64,000 nucleotides of DNA from Fasciolopsis buskii (lineage: Eukaryota; Platyhelminthes; Trematoda; Plagiorchiida; Fasciolidae), in NCBI GenBank assembly GCA_008360955.1, contig LUCM01000241.1, forward strand, positions 394,838 to 458,837, in the 5' to 3' direction. The notes under the pieces were generated by a model that ran no database searches, was not told where the DNA came from, and worked only from the letters and a program-made list of their open reading frames with translations. The translations under genes were made by a program, and so were the position numbers. This document shows positions 35,880 through 46,756 of this stretch, one piece after another. The first letter of the stretch is position 1; each line of letters starts with the position of its first letter.

Positions 35880-38800
35880 GCACCCTCGACAGCGTTTCCG
35901 AAACTGCGATTTCTTCCAGAGGTTTTGTACTCTATTATTATAACACAGAAGGTAAAATAATATCCATTTGTCGTTGGATTGTAAATTATAGTTGGAAGTC
36001 AAATGAATTTGTCGCGTAGTGGAACCGATTATCTTCGCGCTGTTAAAGACATAATATTCATAATTAAGATAAAGGGTAGTGTTCAGGATTCAACTGGTAG
36101 GCTTCTTACTTTCCGCGAGGCAATCCGTATTCTCCTCTTTCGCCCTGCAAACCTAGAAAACGTAAAATCAACTTGCATTTATTCCTGTAGTTAACCAAGA
36201 AGAGGGATGGCCTAGATTGCCTAAGTAGCATCATTCTGAATCATGCTTTCCAACAGACCCTATATGTGGCTGAGGCAGTTTTAACTTGAATCGCCTCTTT
36301 GGACAAATCACCCCTCTGTTGTGATATTAACTGCCGTTACCTGGCTCGGAAAGAATGAAGTAACTGAACGATAAACCTGGTCTTGTCTTGGAGTACCATC
36401 TTCTCTCATTTCCATAACATTTCCTCTGTTTCACTTCGGAGCACATCAACCATTTTGTCACGCTTAGCTGATTAAATTTCCTAGCATAAAGACATTGGAA
36501 TTTCCGTGACTCAAAAATGCACTGGGCTCAAACACCGCCAAATGTACTTGGACTAATAGTTCCTTTGGTGCGATTTACTAAAACCTGAAACAATTTTTCA
36601 CAAAGTTTTCGCCTTTCCAAGACCGATAGCCTCATATCTGTTTTGCACTGTCTAACTGAAATGTATTGTGATTTCCTTCCCATTACTTCTTCATCGCTTT
36701 ATCCGGTGCACTTAGCTTGGATGTTTTTGGCTGTTTCCCCTTCGGACTGGTGGGGAATAGAATGGGACATTTCAAAATGCTACACTGTAAAGTTGTCAGC
36801 CGTTGGTTGCCTACCGGAGCACTTTTCCTTCATACATCCAACCGTATGGTTCCCTAACGTTTTTGCTGTTTTCCTGCACGCACTTTGCAATCCAAAGCAC
36901 TGAACTGATGGGCGTGGAGTGTGTAACAGAGAAAGCTTAGTAAAAAATGCAAGAAAAAATGAAATTATAATATTTGCTCATCCCCATTTATATTCGAGAG
37001 GATAACCCATTCTATGGACTATTCCAGATTGCCAGTCTCTTCTTTCTCGGATCCTTTCATTTCGTTTTATCTATCAGACATTTCGTGGTGAGTTGCGAAG
37101 TGTTTGTATGAATGAAGTTCTGCACCAGAAGCGGACAGTCGGACAAAATTGTTGCAACAGATGGACAGATGGATTCTGCCCACGATATCTTGTGGTTATG
37201 TGGACCATTTTCACATCTCTCGACGTGGATTATTTGATTCTCAGTACAACCTCCTGCTGCTGACCTGCAAAATACTGACTACGTATTTAAATGAATAAGG
37301 TTTCACATTAACGATTCAACAGCCAACAAACCTTACTCGGCCACTCGCCAAGGGGGATATGCCGTACTTTTAAACAGAGCACATATTCAGCCCGAATATA
37401 GATGGTTGTAATAGATATAAGCTCGGGACTAACATGCACACAAAGAACAGGTACACTTGGCAATCTTAAAGACGGCGCATAGAGGGGAATCGGATGTATC
37501 GCCCATACTGACTGCCCCTCGAGCATCTCAACACGCCTTGAAGTAGTTGGTATAAAATAATTCAGGAAACTGAAACAATAAAATATCTATGGATTTACCT
37601 TTGCACCTAAGTTTGATGCAAAACGTAAGACGACTCCGTTTACACTCATGATTTTCAACAACTAAAGCAGAATTTTGCTTATATTGCACTTGTATATTGG
37701 AATAAATTGTTGTTGCCATGCACTATGAGTGGCTCTTTTCTCGACAACCGAATACACTGGAACGATTCATCTGGAACTCTTATAAAAGGCCTGAGCCTAC
37801 CATGGCTTATGGACGACGCTTAACCCATCTTGGCCTAATTTTTCGTCATTTATTGGGTAGTTTATTTTAACTGATTTTCGGCCAACCGTCTTTATCAACC
37901 CTAGTCAGGTTCAAAAAACCTGTCCTGAGGAAATGTATCCATGATAACTGAAAGTTCGACAAGTTATTGGCTTTTAATCTAAGAGCGAACAAAAATGATG
38001 TACGCACCATGATCTACTGTACGGAACAGAAACACTGCCTGAGAGTGATCAGACATGTGGATGACCGGGAATACACTAAGTAACTGACTTTCGTAAACCA
38101 GGAATGCATCTTTAAGTGAAAAAGTCTGGGATTTCTCTTGAAAATGATAATTAGTAACACATTATGGGTAGGTTTAGCTCATCCGGTTTTGTCGGTCTCA
38201 TTCCAAACGATAGCACGAAGGAATGCATCTGACGGCAGAAAGTTAATTCTTGCACCTGAGAAAACAAAACAGCCTGTGACCTACAGCGACTTTTCAATCT
38301 GAAGCGGTTTCCTCACGAATGATTTGGTCACTTACCTGCATCGGATTAATAGCCCAATCGCATCTGGGTCGAGCTGTTGGGTCAAAGACTTTGACTAGGC
38401 TTTCCAAAGTACCACCCTCGCTACGTTGTCACTCAGTGCGAAATCTTGCCTGTCCAGATATTATCAGCGATCGCTCAACGAATAATCTTATTACTAGAAA
38501 TTGTTCCAAGGTGTGAACCACTCAGACTGCTGCTAATTATGGTTTTTCACATAATTTATCTGTCAGTGATGTGATGGAAATTGCAGTGCATAAACCAGAC
38601 AATATACTTAGGTCTACTAATTCTTCCCATTTGGGTTTCTTCAAAATTCGCATGCGACGGTAAGTAGAATGATAAATTTTTCTAAGGATTATCCCTGGGA
38701 CTTTGGAAATGAAGTTGGACTGCTCTTTTTAAAATGCACCCCCACCCAGACCTCAGTCTTATAGTCAGCAAATTAGGTTCTGCAAAAATAAATGATTCTG

Positions 38801-41800
38801 TTGGACCAGGTAGCTGCCACACTCCCTTTTCCAGAACGGAAAATGGACATACCGTCGATGTTAGCTACATGCCCCGTTTCATTTGCGAATAGAAAGCGGA
38901 TTCAGAAGTGCTAGCACGGATCGCAGGTAGCAGCAACTTAAAATCAGAATTATAGCTCCTCTTGTTAAGCTTACAACAGAGTTACTTTCTGAAGCCACAT
39001 GTCCAAGATCCGCATGGTTACCGTTCCTCTGATTATCTAGTACTCGCGAACAGGTTAAGCGTGAGAATCCAGGCGCTTTGTAAATGTGTTTGCATCGTAG
39101 TGACTGCACGTTTTTTTAATGATAAGTTCAAGTCACGGATACTTTTCCTGCTGGCTCTCGATCCCTGTCTCTCTTCATTAAAAAGTGGCGCTCCATTTAT
39201 TCGATCGTACAGTTCAGTGACACTGTTGTAGTCGCTTGGTAATTTGTATTCTTTTAATTAGGTGAGCGTTAGCGGTTGAGGCAATGTGATAACCAACTCG
39301 TGCTGTCTGAATGAAATACATCCGAAATGCAAAATCGAACAGCAAGATAATCGCATCAGTCTTGGGTGCACGTAACACTAAATGAGGGTTATTTCGTAGT
39401 CAGTTATACTAATCTGACTGGAGATCGATAATCCGTCGACGGGGTGGGTAAATTTCATTTCTGCTTCCAGATACCCAAAGGGGATAACTCAGTAAGTGTT
39501 AGCCTATTAAGTTGGCAAATCAGCCAACTCGATTATGTTTGGTTAGTTGATTATCAAGTAGCTTGCATAGTAGAAAAAATAGATGGATTGAGTTGTTGTC
39601 TGATGGACGTGGCGGTGGAACTGAGTTGTTTATCACTGAGACCACAGCGAGAGTCTTTATGCCTAACTGTCAAGCGGTGATGTTAACTGTGTCCTAGTGT
39701 CCACCAACATCTCGAAATAACGTGAAAAAGCCAAAGAGATGATAAGGACGTCTGAATAAACTCTATCGAACAAATCTTTAGGTGATTTGGTAAGATTCAA
39801 CTAGGCAATTTAGGAAAAACTGTGCTGCTGGCTGGGTGAAATCGGTTTAATATGCTTGTATGGGATAAACAAGACTACAGTAATTTATGACATTATGAAG
39901 CTAATGGAAGGAATCCCTGGGAAGTGATAATGTGGTTAGAAATATCATCTCTATGACTTGAGGCTGGTTCAAACACCCATTATTACAGCTACAAGGAAGA
40001 ATATGTACCTCTATTTAGGGTACTTTAGTCACATTGTAATGCTTTTATTTTACAGAATGATTAAGTTGGATAAAGTACTTTACCTGAGTGGGAGAAGGGG
40101 AAGGCAAAATATCAGATACGATGTACGGAATTGGTAAATCAGTTGTCTTATTAAGGAGAGTAAGAATGACCTTTTTGAGCTATTGCATGCGCCATAATTT
40201 TGTGGTCAATGTAAGTATTGAAGTGTCTTCCTTATGGACTGCGGTTGAAGTGGTTTTTTGTTTGGCAGATGGCTAGTAACTTGCGACGAAATATGCGTCA
40301 GTGGGTCATTATTAGTTGTTATTTTTAGGAGTAGAATGACACGGGTTATGCCAACTCTTATGATCTACCTAAATCCAGTGCCACCTCTAGTTTAGGTGTA
40401 TTTCTTTCAGATATAAGAGCTGTTTTGTTGTCCATTTTAAGGTTTCCAAGTGTAGCTGAATAACTTGCCAATTTCGACTTAGAAATGATGACCAGATTTT
40501 GTGTTTATTTACATGCTCTAGTGATTGCACTATCCTGAAAACGTACAGATAGTATATCAATGACCTTTGTGAAATTTGGGACTTAAAAACTGACGGATTT
40601 TATCTCTTTGTGTAAAGAAGGGATGCCGCTGACGTTGATATGGTGTCCGAGGAACTCTGAACTCTAGCGATCTTAAATGTATTTCGAAATGCTAACAGAT
40701 ATGACGAGCAACTTGAAGGACCTAGACACTTGTCATAAATGGTAGCGGTATTTGTAGTAATGGCTGCTGAAGACGGTTTCATGTTTTTGCTGAATCTTTG
40801 ACGCACAAGTGTCATGGAAGGGATATCGCACAATGGTAGAGACTGACCACAGTCTAGGGTTGGGGTAGGGTTGCCATCATTGGGCTTTAAAAATTAGAAT
40901 AGCTTAAAACCCCTTTAGTTTACTTTCGGTTAGGTCTTAAAGTGAGCTTATAGAATGCGAACTGGCATCTGCTGCCATGGCGAAAGATGGATTTAAGGCT
41001 CAAACCTCAGACACTTTTGGGGTGAGAGACATTTAATTTACTTGTCATCGCCAGTTGCACTTCGATCACACGAAGCTAAAATAAAAAACTTGATCCTTGA
41101 ACCTAAGAAAAAGTGTCCGCGGCTTTTCGGACAGAAAACCATCTGTACAAATACTACAAAATCAAACAGGATGTTTATAACAGTCTCCGAGAAGTCCTCG
41201 AGGAAAATGAGAAAAACGTCAACCCGGGCGAAATAAAACTGTGAAAGCTTTTGGACCAAATTAATTAGCTGACTCCTAAAAATTTCTAACTGCAGATCCA
41301 AACATCTTTGCAGTATTGTCCTTCCACCTGTTGTTTATGAGGGAAGTGCACAAACCACGGTATTTATAACCATAACGGACATGTACACCATTCTAGGTGA
41401 TCACGTGTTGCACCGTGCCGCAGACATAAGTCATGTATAACTGGGAGCTTGCGGAATTCATTTTGTCGCGAACCTAGGTGGGAGAACTTCGTATCGTGTT
41501 AGAAATGGTGAACCTAGTCAGTGGAACTAATTTGTCACAGCCTGCATTCACGAGGATCGAAGAATTGCATTTAATTCAGATGCGGTTGTCGTTTAAAATC
41601 TGGGGGCAAGAAATTTTTTACTTTATCGTAGACATCTAATACTCCGGACTTTGAGTTATGCAGCTGCCTACCCTATGGATTAAACTTCTGCCTTTCGAGT
41701 TCATATGTCACATCGATGACTTTAATGTCACTGCATAGTTTCCCAAGTTGACTTATTGTTAGTATGACCAATATTCTTCCGGATTATTACCGGAATGTGA

Positions 41801-41835
41801 CTACGCAGAGAATTATCTTCAAGTCATTTGCGAAT
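35880..41835. other. Gene-poor stretch, nothing recognised
   Basis: No frame longer than about 90 codons and no domain signature. One weak tRNA-like element near 39.93 kb is listed separately. The rest shows no visible structure. Confidence 0.5.
39926..39980 (+). repeat. Weak tRNA-like (box A/box B) element
   Basis: TGTGGTTAGAAATATC at 39931 resembles a box A (GTGGTTAGAGC). GGTTCAAACAC at 39966 resembles a box B, about 30 bases downstream, a spacing normal for polymerase III promoters. No acceptor stem was found. This could be a SINE relic or chance. Confidence 0.3.
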
Positions 41836-41974
41836 ATTCCCATAGAGCACAGTGTGATGAACAAGCGCGTTTTCAATTATTCGTGATCATGCTAATACAT
41901 AACATTACACATGGTTTACTACAAATGAGAGGGGGAATAATAGGTTGCAGTCCTAATAGTCAAAATATGCCCAT

Positions 41975-41990
41975 TGTGTGTGTGTGTGTG
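41975..41990 (-). repeat. (CA)n microsatellite inside PLE tail
   Basis: A TG run on the plus strand reads CGTTTCACACACACACA on the element's strand, identical over 17 bases to 19261-19277. Confidence 0.9.
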
Positions 41991-42039
41991 AAACGGTTGT
42001 AGCTTGAGATTATAGGTTTGAGAATGCGATTCATACAAA

Positions 42040-44230
42040 TGACCCGTGTCCGTAAGAGATTCGTTAGACTTTTAGAGTGCCAATTGGGCTGGGGAGGCTT
42101 CAGTGTTTACACGAACAGCTTTTGGGCACACAAAGTGGGTTTGTATAGAGGAATGCATACGGCCTCAGCTGTAGACAAGACCCAGGACGTCAAGAGTCTT
42201 GATAACCTACTCTGGACTTTGTAGATCATTCTGAACGATTCGCTAACATTCACTACGTGATTGGAATCAACCAAGTGTGAACACAGGGCATTCCTGTGTT
42301 TAACCAATCCGGGTGGTGTTCATGGACACGTTCGGATAGGCGTCTGGACCTAAGGCTAATATGCTCTACCCCACAATAACAGGTGAATAAGTATACACAG
42401 AATGAGGTCATAGAATATGGCACATCTTTTAGGCGTGACTACACAAGTGGCTTTGAAGTAAACAGGACTTACACTTTTGCTACTTGGAGCATCTTATCGG
42501 ACAATCTATGGTGGGTGAAGTCCGTTGGGATGTCACCCTAAAAGGGCAAACTGATGTACAGAGCTTTCTTTCCTACAATTGCTTTCTCATGTCGTTCTTC
42601 CGACTGTTCCAACGTTTTTTCAATGAAATGTTCAGGATAGCCATAATGCCGAAACATCCTGTAGGAAAAGAAGCCCCGTCCCTATTGTAACTTCCACAGA
42701 GATTTTCCGAGCCCGATTGATTACGCAACCTATAAGGTTTCGTCTTATTCTAAACTGCACGAAACTGTTGAAATGAATACACTGCCCAGCCCAAGCAGCT
42801 TTCCTGTGTACGGACAAACTTGCGGAGCCAACGAGCCGACGACATAGGCAAATATCCATGGATGCTCTTCTGTCGTATTCTTTCTTTTCAAATGTGACTT
42901 CGACATTCCAATAGCCCTTTTTGAATGTGTGCAGCGTGTTTGATACCGACATTCTTGTCGACCACGCAAATGATGTCGTCGACAGAAGGTTTTACAGTGA
43001 AAACTGTCCGATCAATGACCCTAATAAGGTATTTTCAGGTTTTGTCATAAAGACGTCGGCAAATAAAGAACCCAGAGGCGATTCTTTTGCTACTCCATCA
43101 TTTTGATGATAAACTTCCCCATTAAATTCGAATCGGACATTTTGTATGCACGTGAAAATAAACTGCCTTAGTTCATCCACCGGAACATCTACTGTTCCCA
43201 AGAATAGATTACCACAAGTAATCAATTGTTTCAGTAATGGATACGTTTGTGAACAGTGAGCTAACGTCGAGAGAGAACATTCGCTTTTCCGAAAAATCTA
43301 AATTTCTGACGCTTTCCACGAAACCGTAGGTATCCCGTAAGTTGTGTTTTGAGACTGCTAGCCTCACCGGCTCCAGAAACCCAGTTAACCACTTCGGTGC
43401 CGTGTGATAAGGGGAGTTGCTCATGCGCACGATAGGTCTCCAGGCAACCCTTTCTTGTGTACCTTCGGCAGGCAGTGTAGTCTCGGAATAATCGTATTCG
43501 TATTCGTTCAAATGTAGCTGAATCCATGATTCCTTTCTGTCTCAATAACCGTACTTTCTTGGAAGTCCAACTTTTCCTTTTCGGCCGGGTTAAACGTAAA
43601 CTTCGACGAGTTCCCTAGTACAGACTTTATCTTTTTAATGTAGTCCTATTTGCTGAGGATGATGATCCCTGTACCTTTGTCTGGTCTTGATAAAATAACC
43701 TATTTTTATTAGTTCGCAATTCCTTAAGGCCTTTGGGTGTTCCATAATCACAATTCCTTCGGTTGACGGTTTGGTGTCTCTGTGCAGATAGTAGGCATTA
43801 ACCAGATTAGTCATTAGTTTCACTAACCCATTTGGTGATGACGGAATCAGATCTGCGACTTACGCGAAAAGTTCTTAGGTTCAACTCTCAGGTCCATCTG
43901 TTTACTCTTATTAACAAGGCAACAAAATTTTGGTCCTAGTGGTAGAACCTTAAGCAGCTTTTTATCCAATTTAAACAACAAGCAATTGTTACCGCGTTTC
44001 TTAGGGTCAGAAGGAAACTCACCGGCTGCTTTCGCTGGGTTCACGAATTTTCTCAAAGAAGAGAGCATCAGTTGATTTTGCTTGGAAATCAAGTCGACGT
44101 AAGGTACGAAGGTTTGTTTCACTTCCCCCGTCAGTCTGCCAAGCATTTGTGAAAATATAAAAAGTTTCAGTTCCAATTCACCTACTCGACTGGATAAGGT
44201 TTCTCGGTCATAAAAAGCCTGACGGCGCAA
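42040..44230 (-). pseudogene. PLE polyprotein (reverse transcriptase plus GIY-YIG endonuclease), broken
   Basis: In an intact PLE this protein copies the element's RNA and nicks the target. Visible blocks in order: KAAGEFPSDPKKRG and VLPLGPKFC in the N-terminal part; VILSRPDKGTGIIILSK followed by a TAG; the RT blocks RPIVRMSNSPYH and MFSLDVSSLFTNV; after a frameshift near 43215, QNDGVAKESPLG and SLFADVFM; then SVDDIICVV at about 42985-42960. The catalytic Asp pair is kept, but the usual Tyr before VDD has become Ser. In another frame follow HRKAAWAGQCIHFNSF and RRNLIGCVINRARKI (thumb), then FRHYGYPEHFIEKTL and KKALYISLPFRV. The endonuclease begins CGVEHISLRSRRLSERVHEHH: the YIG motif is HIS, so activity would be lost even without the breaks. 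It ends LLTSWVLSTAEAVCIPLYKPTLC. At least two frameshifts and several stops are present. Confidence 0.92.
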
Positions 44231-44264
44231 AGAGGCGCTCGTGACTGCGAGTCGGTTGCCTCTG

Positions 44265-46540
44265 AGAATGGTCCAGTACCGCCTAACATATTCTATATTC
44301 GCAATACCGTCGACGACAAAATGAATCCGAACATATGTCAGAACCTATAATCCTTCCTCTCATTTGCAGTAGATCATATACATTGGCATGGAACAACTGA
44401 AAAAAAGCTTACCCATCACACTGTTGTTTCTCAAATTACTTCGTTATATTGTACGACAGCAGTTTTCTACAACGATTTTAATCTGATTTCGTTATTAAAT
44501 CGAACTTTTCATTTGTAGGTCAGTTCTCAGGTATGCACAAGGCTAGGCTGTAATCAACGAGACTATTCAGGCATCTTCTCGGAGAAGGCCGGGGAGAAGA
44601 TTTTGTAACAAGTTGAAGCAACCGGAAAGGGAGTTTCTCTTTCAAAGATGCACCTTTGAGGCTTTTCTCCTGACACCAAATTTGTTGCAAAATTTCGCGC
44701 AACTGTAGCTATCACAGGACATGACGCAAGTTGAAAACCAAAAATAGATGACTGTTTTCTTTTTACTTGACTGTACACAACATGTACCACAAGCACTTGG
44801 ACCACACATTCGCGTGGAGCAAGAATAAAACATGATCACTACTGGTCTAACAATCTTAAAGCGAAACTCTACTGATTTGAATGTCACCATACCCAGTTGC
44901 GCTGTGGACATACAAGCCCAAGCCAACCAAGTCTGAGTAATTTTTTCCGCCAGATGACCATGCAAGTCAGGTGGACGGGGATCAGCACTGGACGACAGTT
45001 AACCAACTATTAATCTGAGTAACGAAATTTATTGATTCATGGCAAGCGACTGATTCACTGTACTTTGAGGTCCGTTTTAACCATATCAATACATTTAGAC
45101 GTGCAGACGCGACATAGTTATGCTATCTAAACCGGAAAATTTACAAACAATCTCCAAAACGTTCAACGATGTCAATGAACTAAAACGGGATCAGGTAATA
45201 TCTACCTCCCGATTGCATAGTCCGACCAATCAACCTATCTAAACAAGAAAAGTGGGTCATCTTTGAAATTACTATCAGCGGTTACCGGTCATCGAGAGGT
45301 TTCCAGAGAGTCTGAAGATGAGTTTACCGAATCCTCTACGTCGAACTGCAACGTAACTAGAGGTGCTAATTAGGACGCAGTGCTTCATAATACCTTCAAC
45401 CCCGTACTTCTGCCTCTCAAGCAAGGAAGGGATAATTTCTTATGCATAAAGCATGATTCACTAAATGTTGGCGCACAATTTTTTCCTTATTTCTATTTTT
45501 CGCAAATATGTTCATCACAAAATGATCTTTCCATAGCAATGGCACACATTAATTTAGTCGCTGACGTTTCCAGGTCACAGATTCATTCTGTTGATGATGG
45601 AAAAAATTTGATCTGCCTCCCTACACGGCTTAATGCCCATGCTGTGACACTGTAGCTTGCCAAGTGCGTTTAGTAATAAGTTTTGTTTCGCATCCGGTAT
45701 TCAGAAAAGAATACAAAGTACAATATATTTTTGGTCCCATCTTTCCAGATAATAAGAAAGGCCCGGAGTATTTTCCCCGAGATATACAACTTTTCAAGTA
45801 GCCTGTCCATCTACATATCGCCGTCCTTGCTCATTTTGAGTCACAGACGTCTTGAGTGCCCAGTAACTACGGATGATTTCAGAAACGTTATTAATTGAAA
45901 TGTACGCTAGACAAATTTCTATACAACAACATATGACAGTCAGTCCTATCTTGTTAGCCATCTGTGGTCAAACTAATGCAACGTTTTTGTAACGTTACCA
46001 AAATCATGCAATTCGTCGGGCTGTGGACTGTGTCCTAGTTGTTAGCCATAACCGTTCGCATGATGACAGAAGAAATAATAAATTTGATGGTTTTTATCAC
46101 TGACATTATCGTTCTTGGTGATGTCCTTGTTAGTGTGCACCATATGCTGATAAGATTTACTATTTGAAATGTCTCGATAGGGAGTTTTTATCTTGTTCGA
46201 GTACGGAACTTTGCATTCGATTGGTTTACTAATCGATCACGAATTCGCTTGAGACCCTATTATTAATTCAATAAGGCGAAAAGCAAAATAAGTTACTCAA
46301 AAAATTGTAGGATAATGTAATTTGTGGGTCTATGTAGATATTGCATTCCTTCGCATCTAGCTTTCGAGCAAAGCTTAGTTATTTCCCATTTCATACCACA
46401 AAACTATCACTACTTGACCATCGTAAGGAACGATACCAACAACTCATGAAAACTATGGAACTGAAACTGTCAGTACCAGAGACTTCATTAGTTTTATCCT
46501 CCGTTAATGAAGTAATTCACCGTGTTATATCAGCGATCGA
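44265..46540. other. No gene seen
   Basis: Only frames of up to 107 codons (44642-44965 minus, with an overlapping minus frame at 44563-44805), without recognisable domains. The stretch lies upstream of the PLE and may include its unrecognised 5' leader. Confidence 0.5.
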
Positions 46541-46544
46541 CTGA

Positions 46545-46692
46545 CCATTAAAAAACCATGGATGCACTGCACAGCAATTTCATCCTTATTAGGAATCATC
46601 GGCAGTGCATACCCACCGCGCCCTAACTGGGACTCGAACCTGGTAGCATAATGCCTCAGGTGTTCAATTCAAAATCGTTCGTCCCCGGTGCG
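46545..46692 (-). mobile_element. tRNA-derived SINE carrying a hammerhead ribozyme (Sm-alpha-like)
   Basis: On the minus strand a box B (GGTTCGAGTCCC, 46640-46629) follows a decayed tRNA-like head beginning about GCGCACCGGGG (46691). It is followed by GTTAGGGCGCGGTGGG and then a hammerhead fold (46610-46562). The combination of polymerase III promoter plus hammerhead is known from schistosome Sm-alpha elements, which move with the help of LINE proteins. The box A is not clear and the borders are approximate, so the copy is old. Confidence 0.7.
46562..46610 (-). ncRNA. Hammerhead ribozyme, degenerate
   Basis: Hammerhead RNAs self-cleave, in these elements probably to process tandem transcripts. 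Here stem I is ATGCACTG (46610-46603) with CAGTGCAT (46569-46562), 8 bp. The core CUGAUGA is present as CCGATGA (46602-46596). Stem II is UCC/GGA closing a UAAUAA loop. The conserved GAAA is at 46581-46578, and a very short stem III (AU..GU) precedes the cleavage triplet. Three changes argue for loss of activity: U4 is C, the 10.1/11.1 pair is U-U instead of G-C, and the cleavage triplet is GUG instead of GUC (46572-46570). The last change also extends stem I by one pair. Confidence 0.72.
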
Positions 46693-46733
46693 CGTCCCAA
46701 TGGATATTCACTCCTGATGATTGCTAACAAGAA

Positions 46734-46756
46734 AGGAGCTGCTGTGCACAGCTCCT
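46734..46756. repeat. Short perfect inverted repeat (hairpin)
   Basis: AGGAGCTG and CAGCTCCT form an 8-bp stem around the 7-base loop CTGTGCA. It lies about 40 bases beyond the 5' end of the SINE. No run of T follows and no role is claimed. Confidence 0.5.

Larger units (their letters stand above)
41838..44260 (-). mobile_element. Penelope-like retroelement, near full-length but degenerate
   Basis: Reading down the minus strand the order is: N-terminal region (44230-43847), the DKGTG block (about 43700-43630), reverse transcriptase (about 43511-42632), linker (about 42640-42485), GIY-YIG endonuclease (about 42380-42040) and a 3' tail (42020-41838). This order is that of endonuclease-bearing PLEs. 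Several stops and frameshifts make it non-autonomous. The 3' tail is shared with the copies at 12.7 and 19.2-19.46 kb. No terminal repeat was seen at the 5' side, whose exact border is unknown. Confidence 0.92.

Noticed and set aside
41838..42020. Hammerhead in the PLE tail
   Set aside because: PLE terminal repeats are known to carry such ribozymes, but neither a CUGAUGA-like core nor a paired GAAA was found in this tail or in the 12.7 and 19.2-19.46 kb copies.
43209..44230. Plus-strand and alternative minus-strand frames across the PLE
   Set aside because: Shadows of the broken PLE protein, which explains the region in one consistent order.
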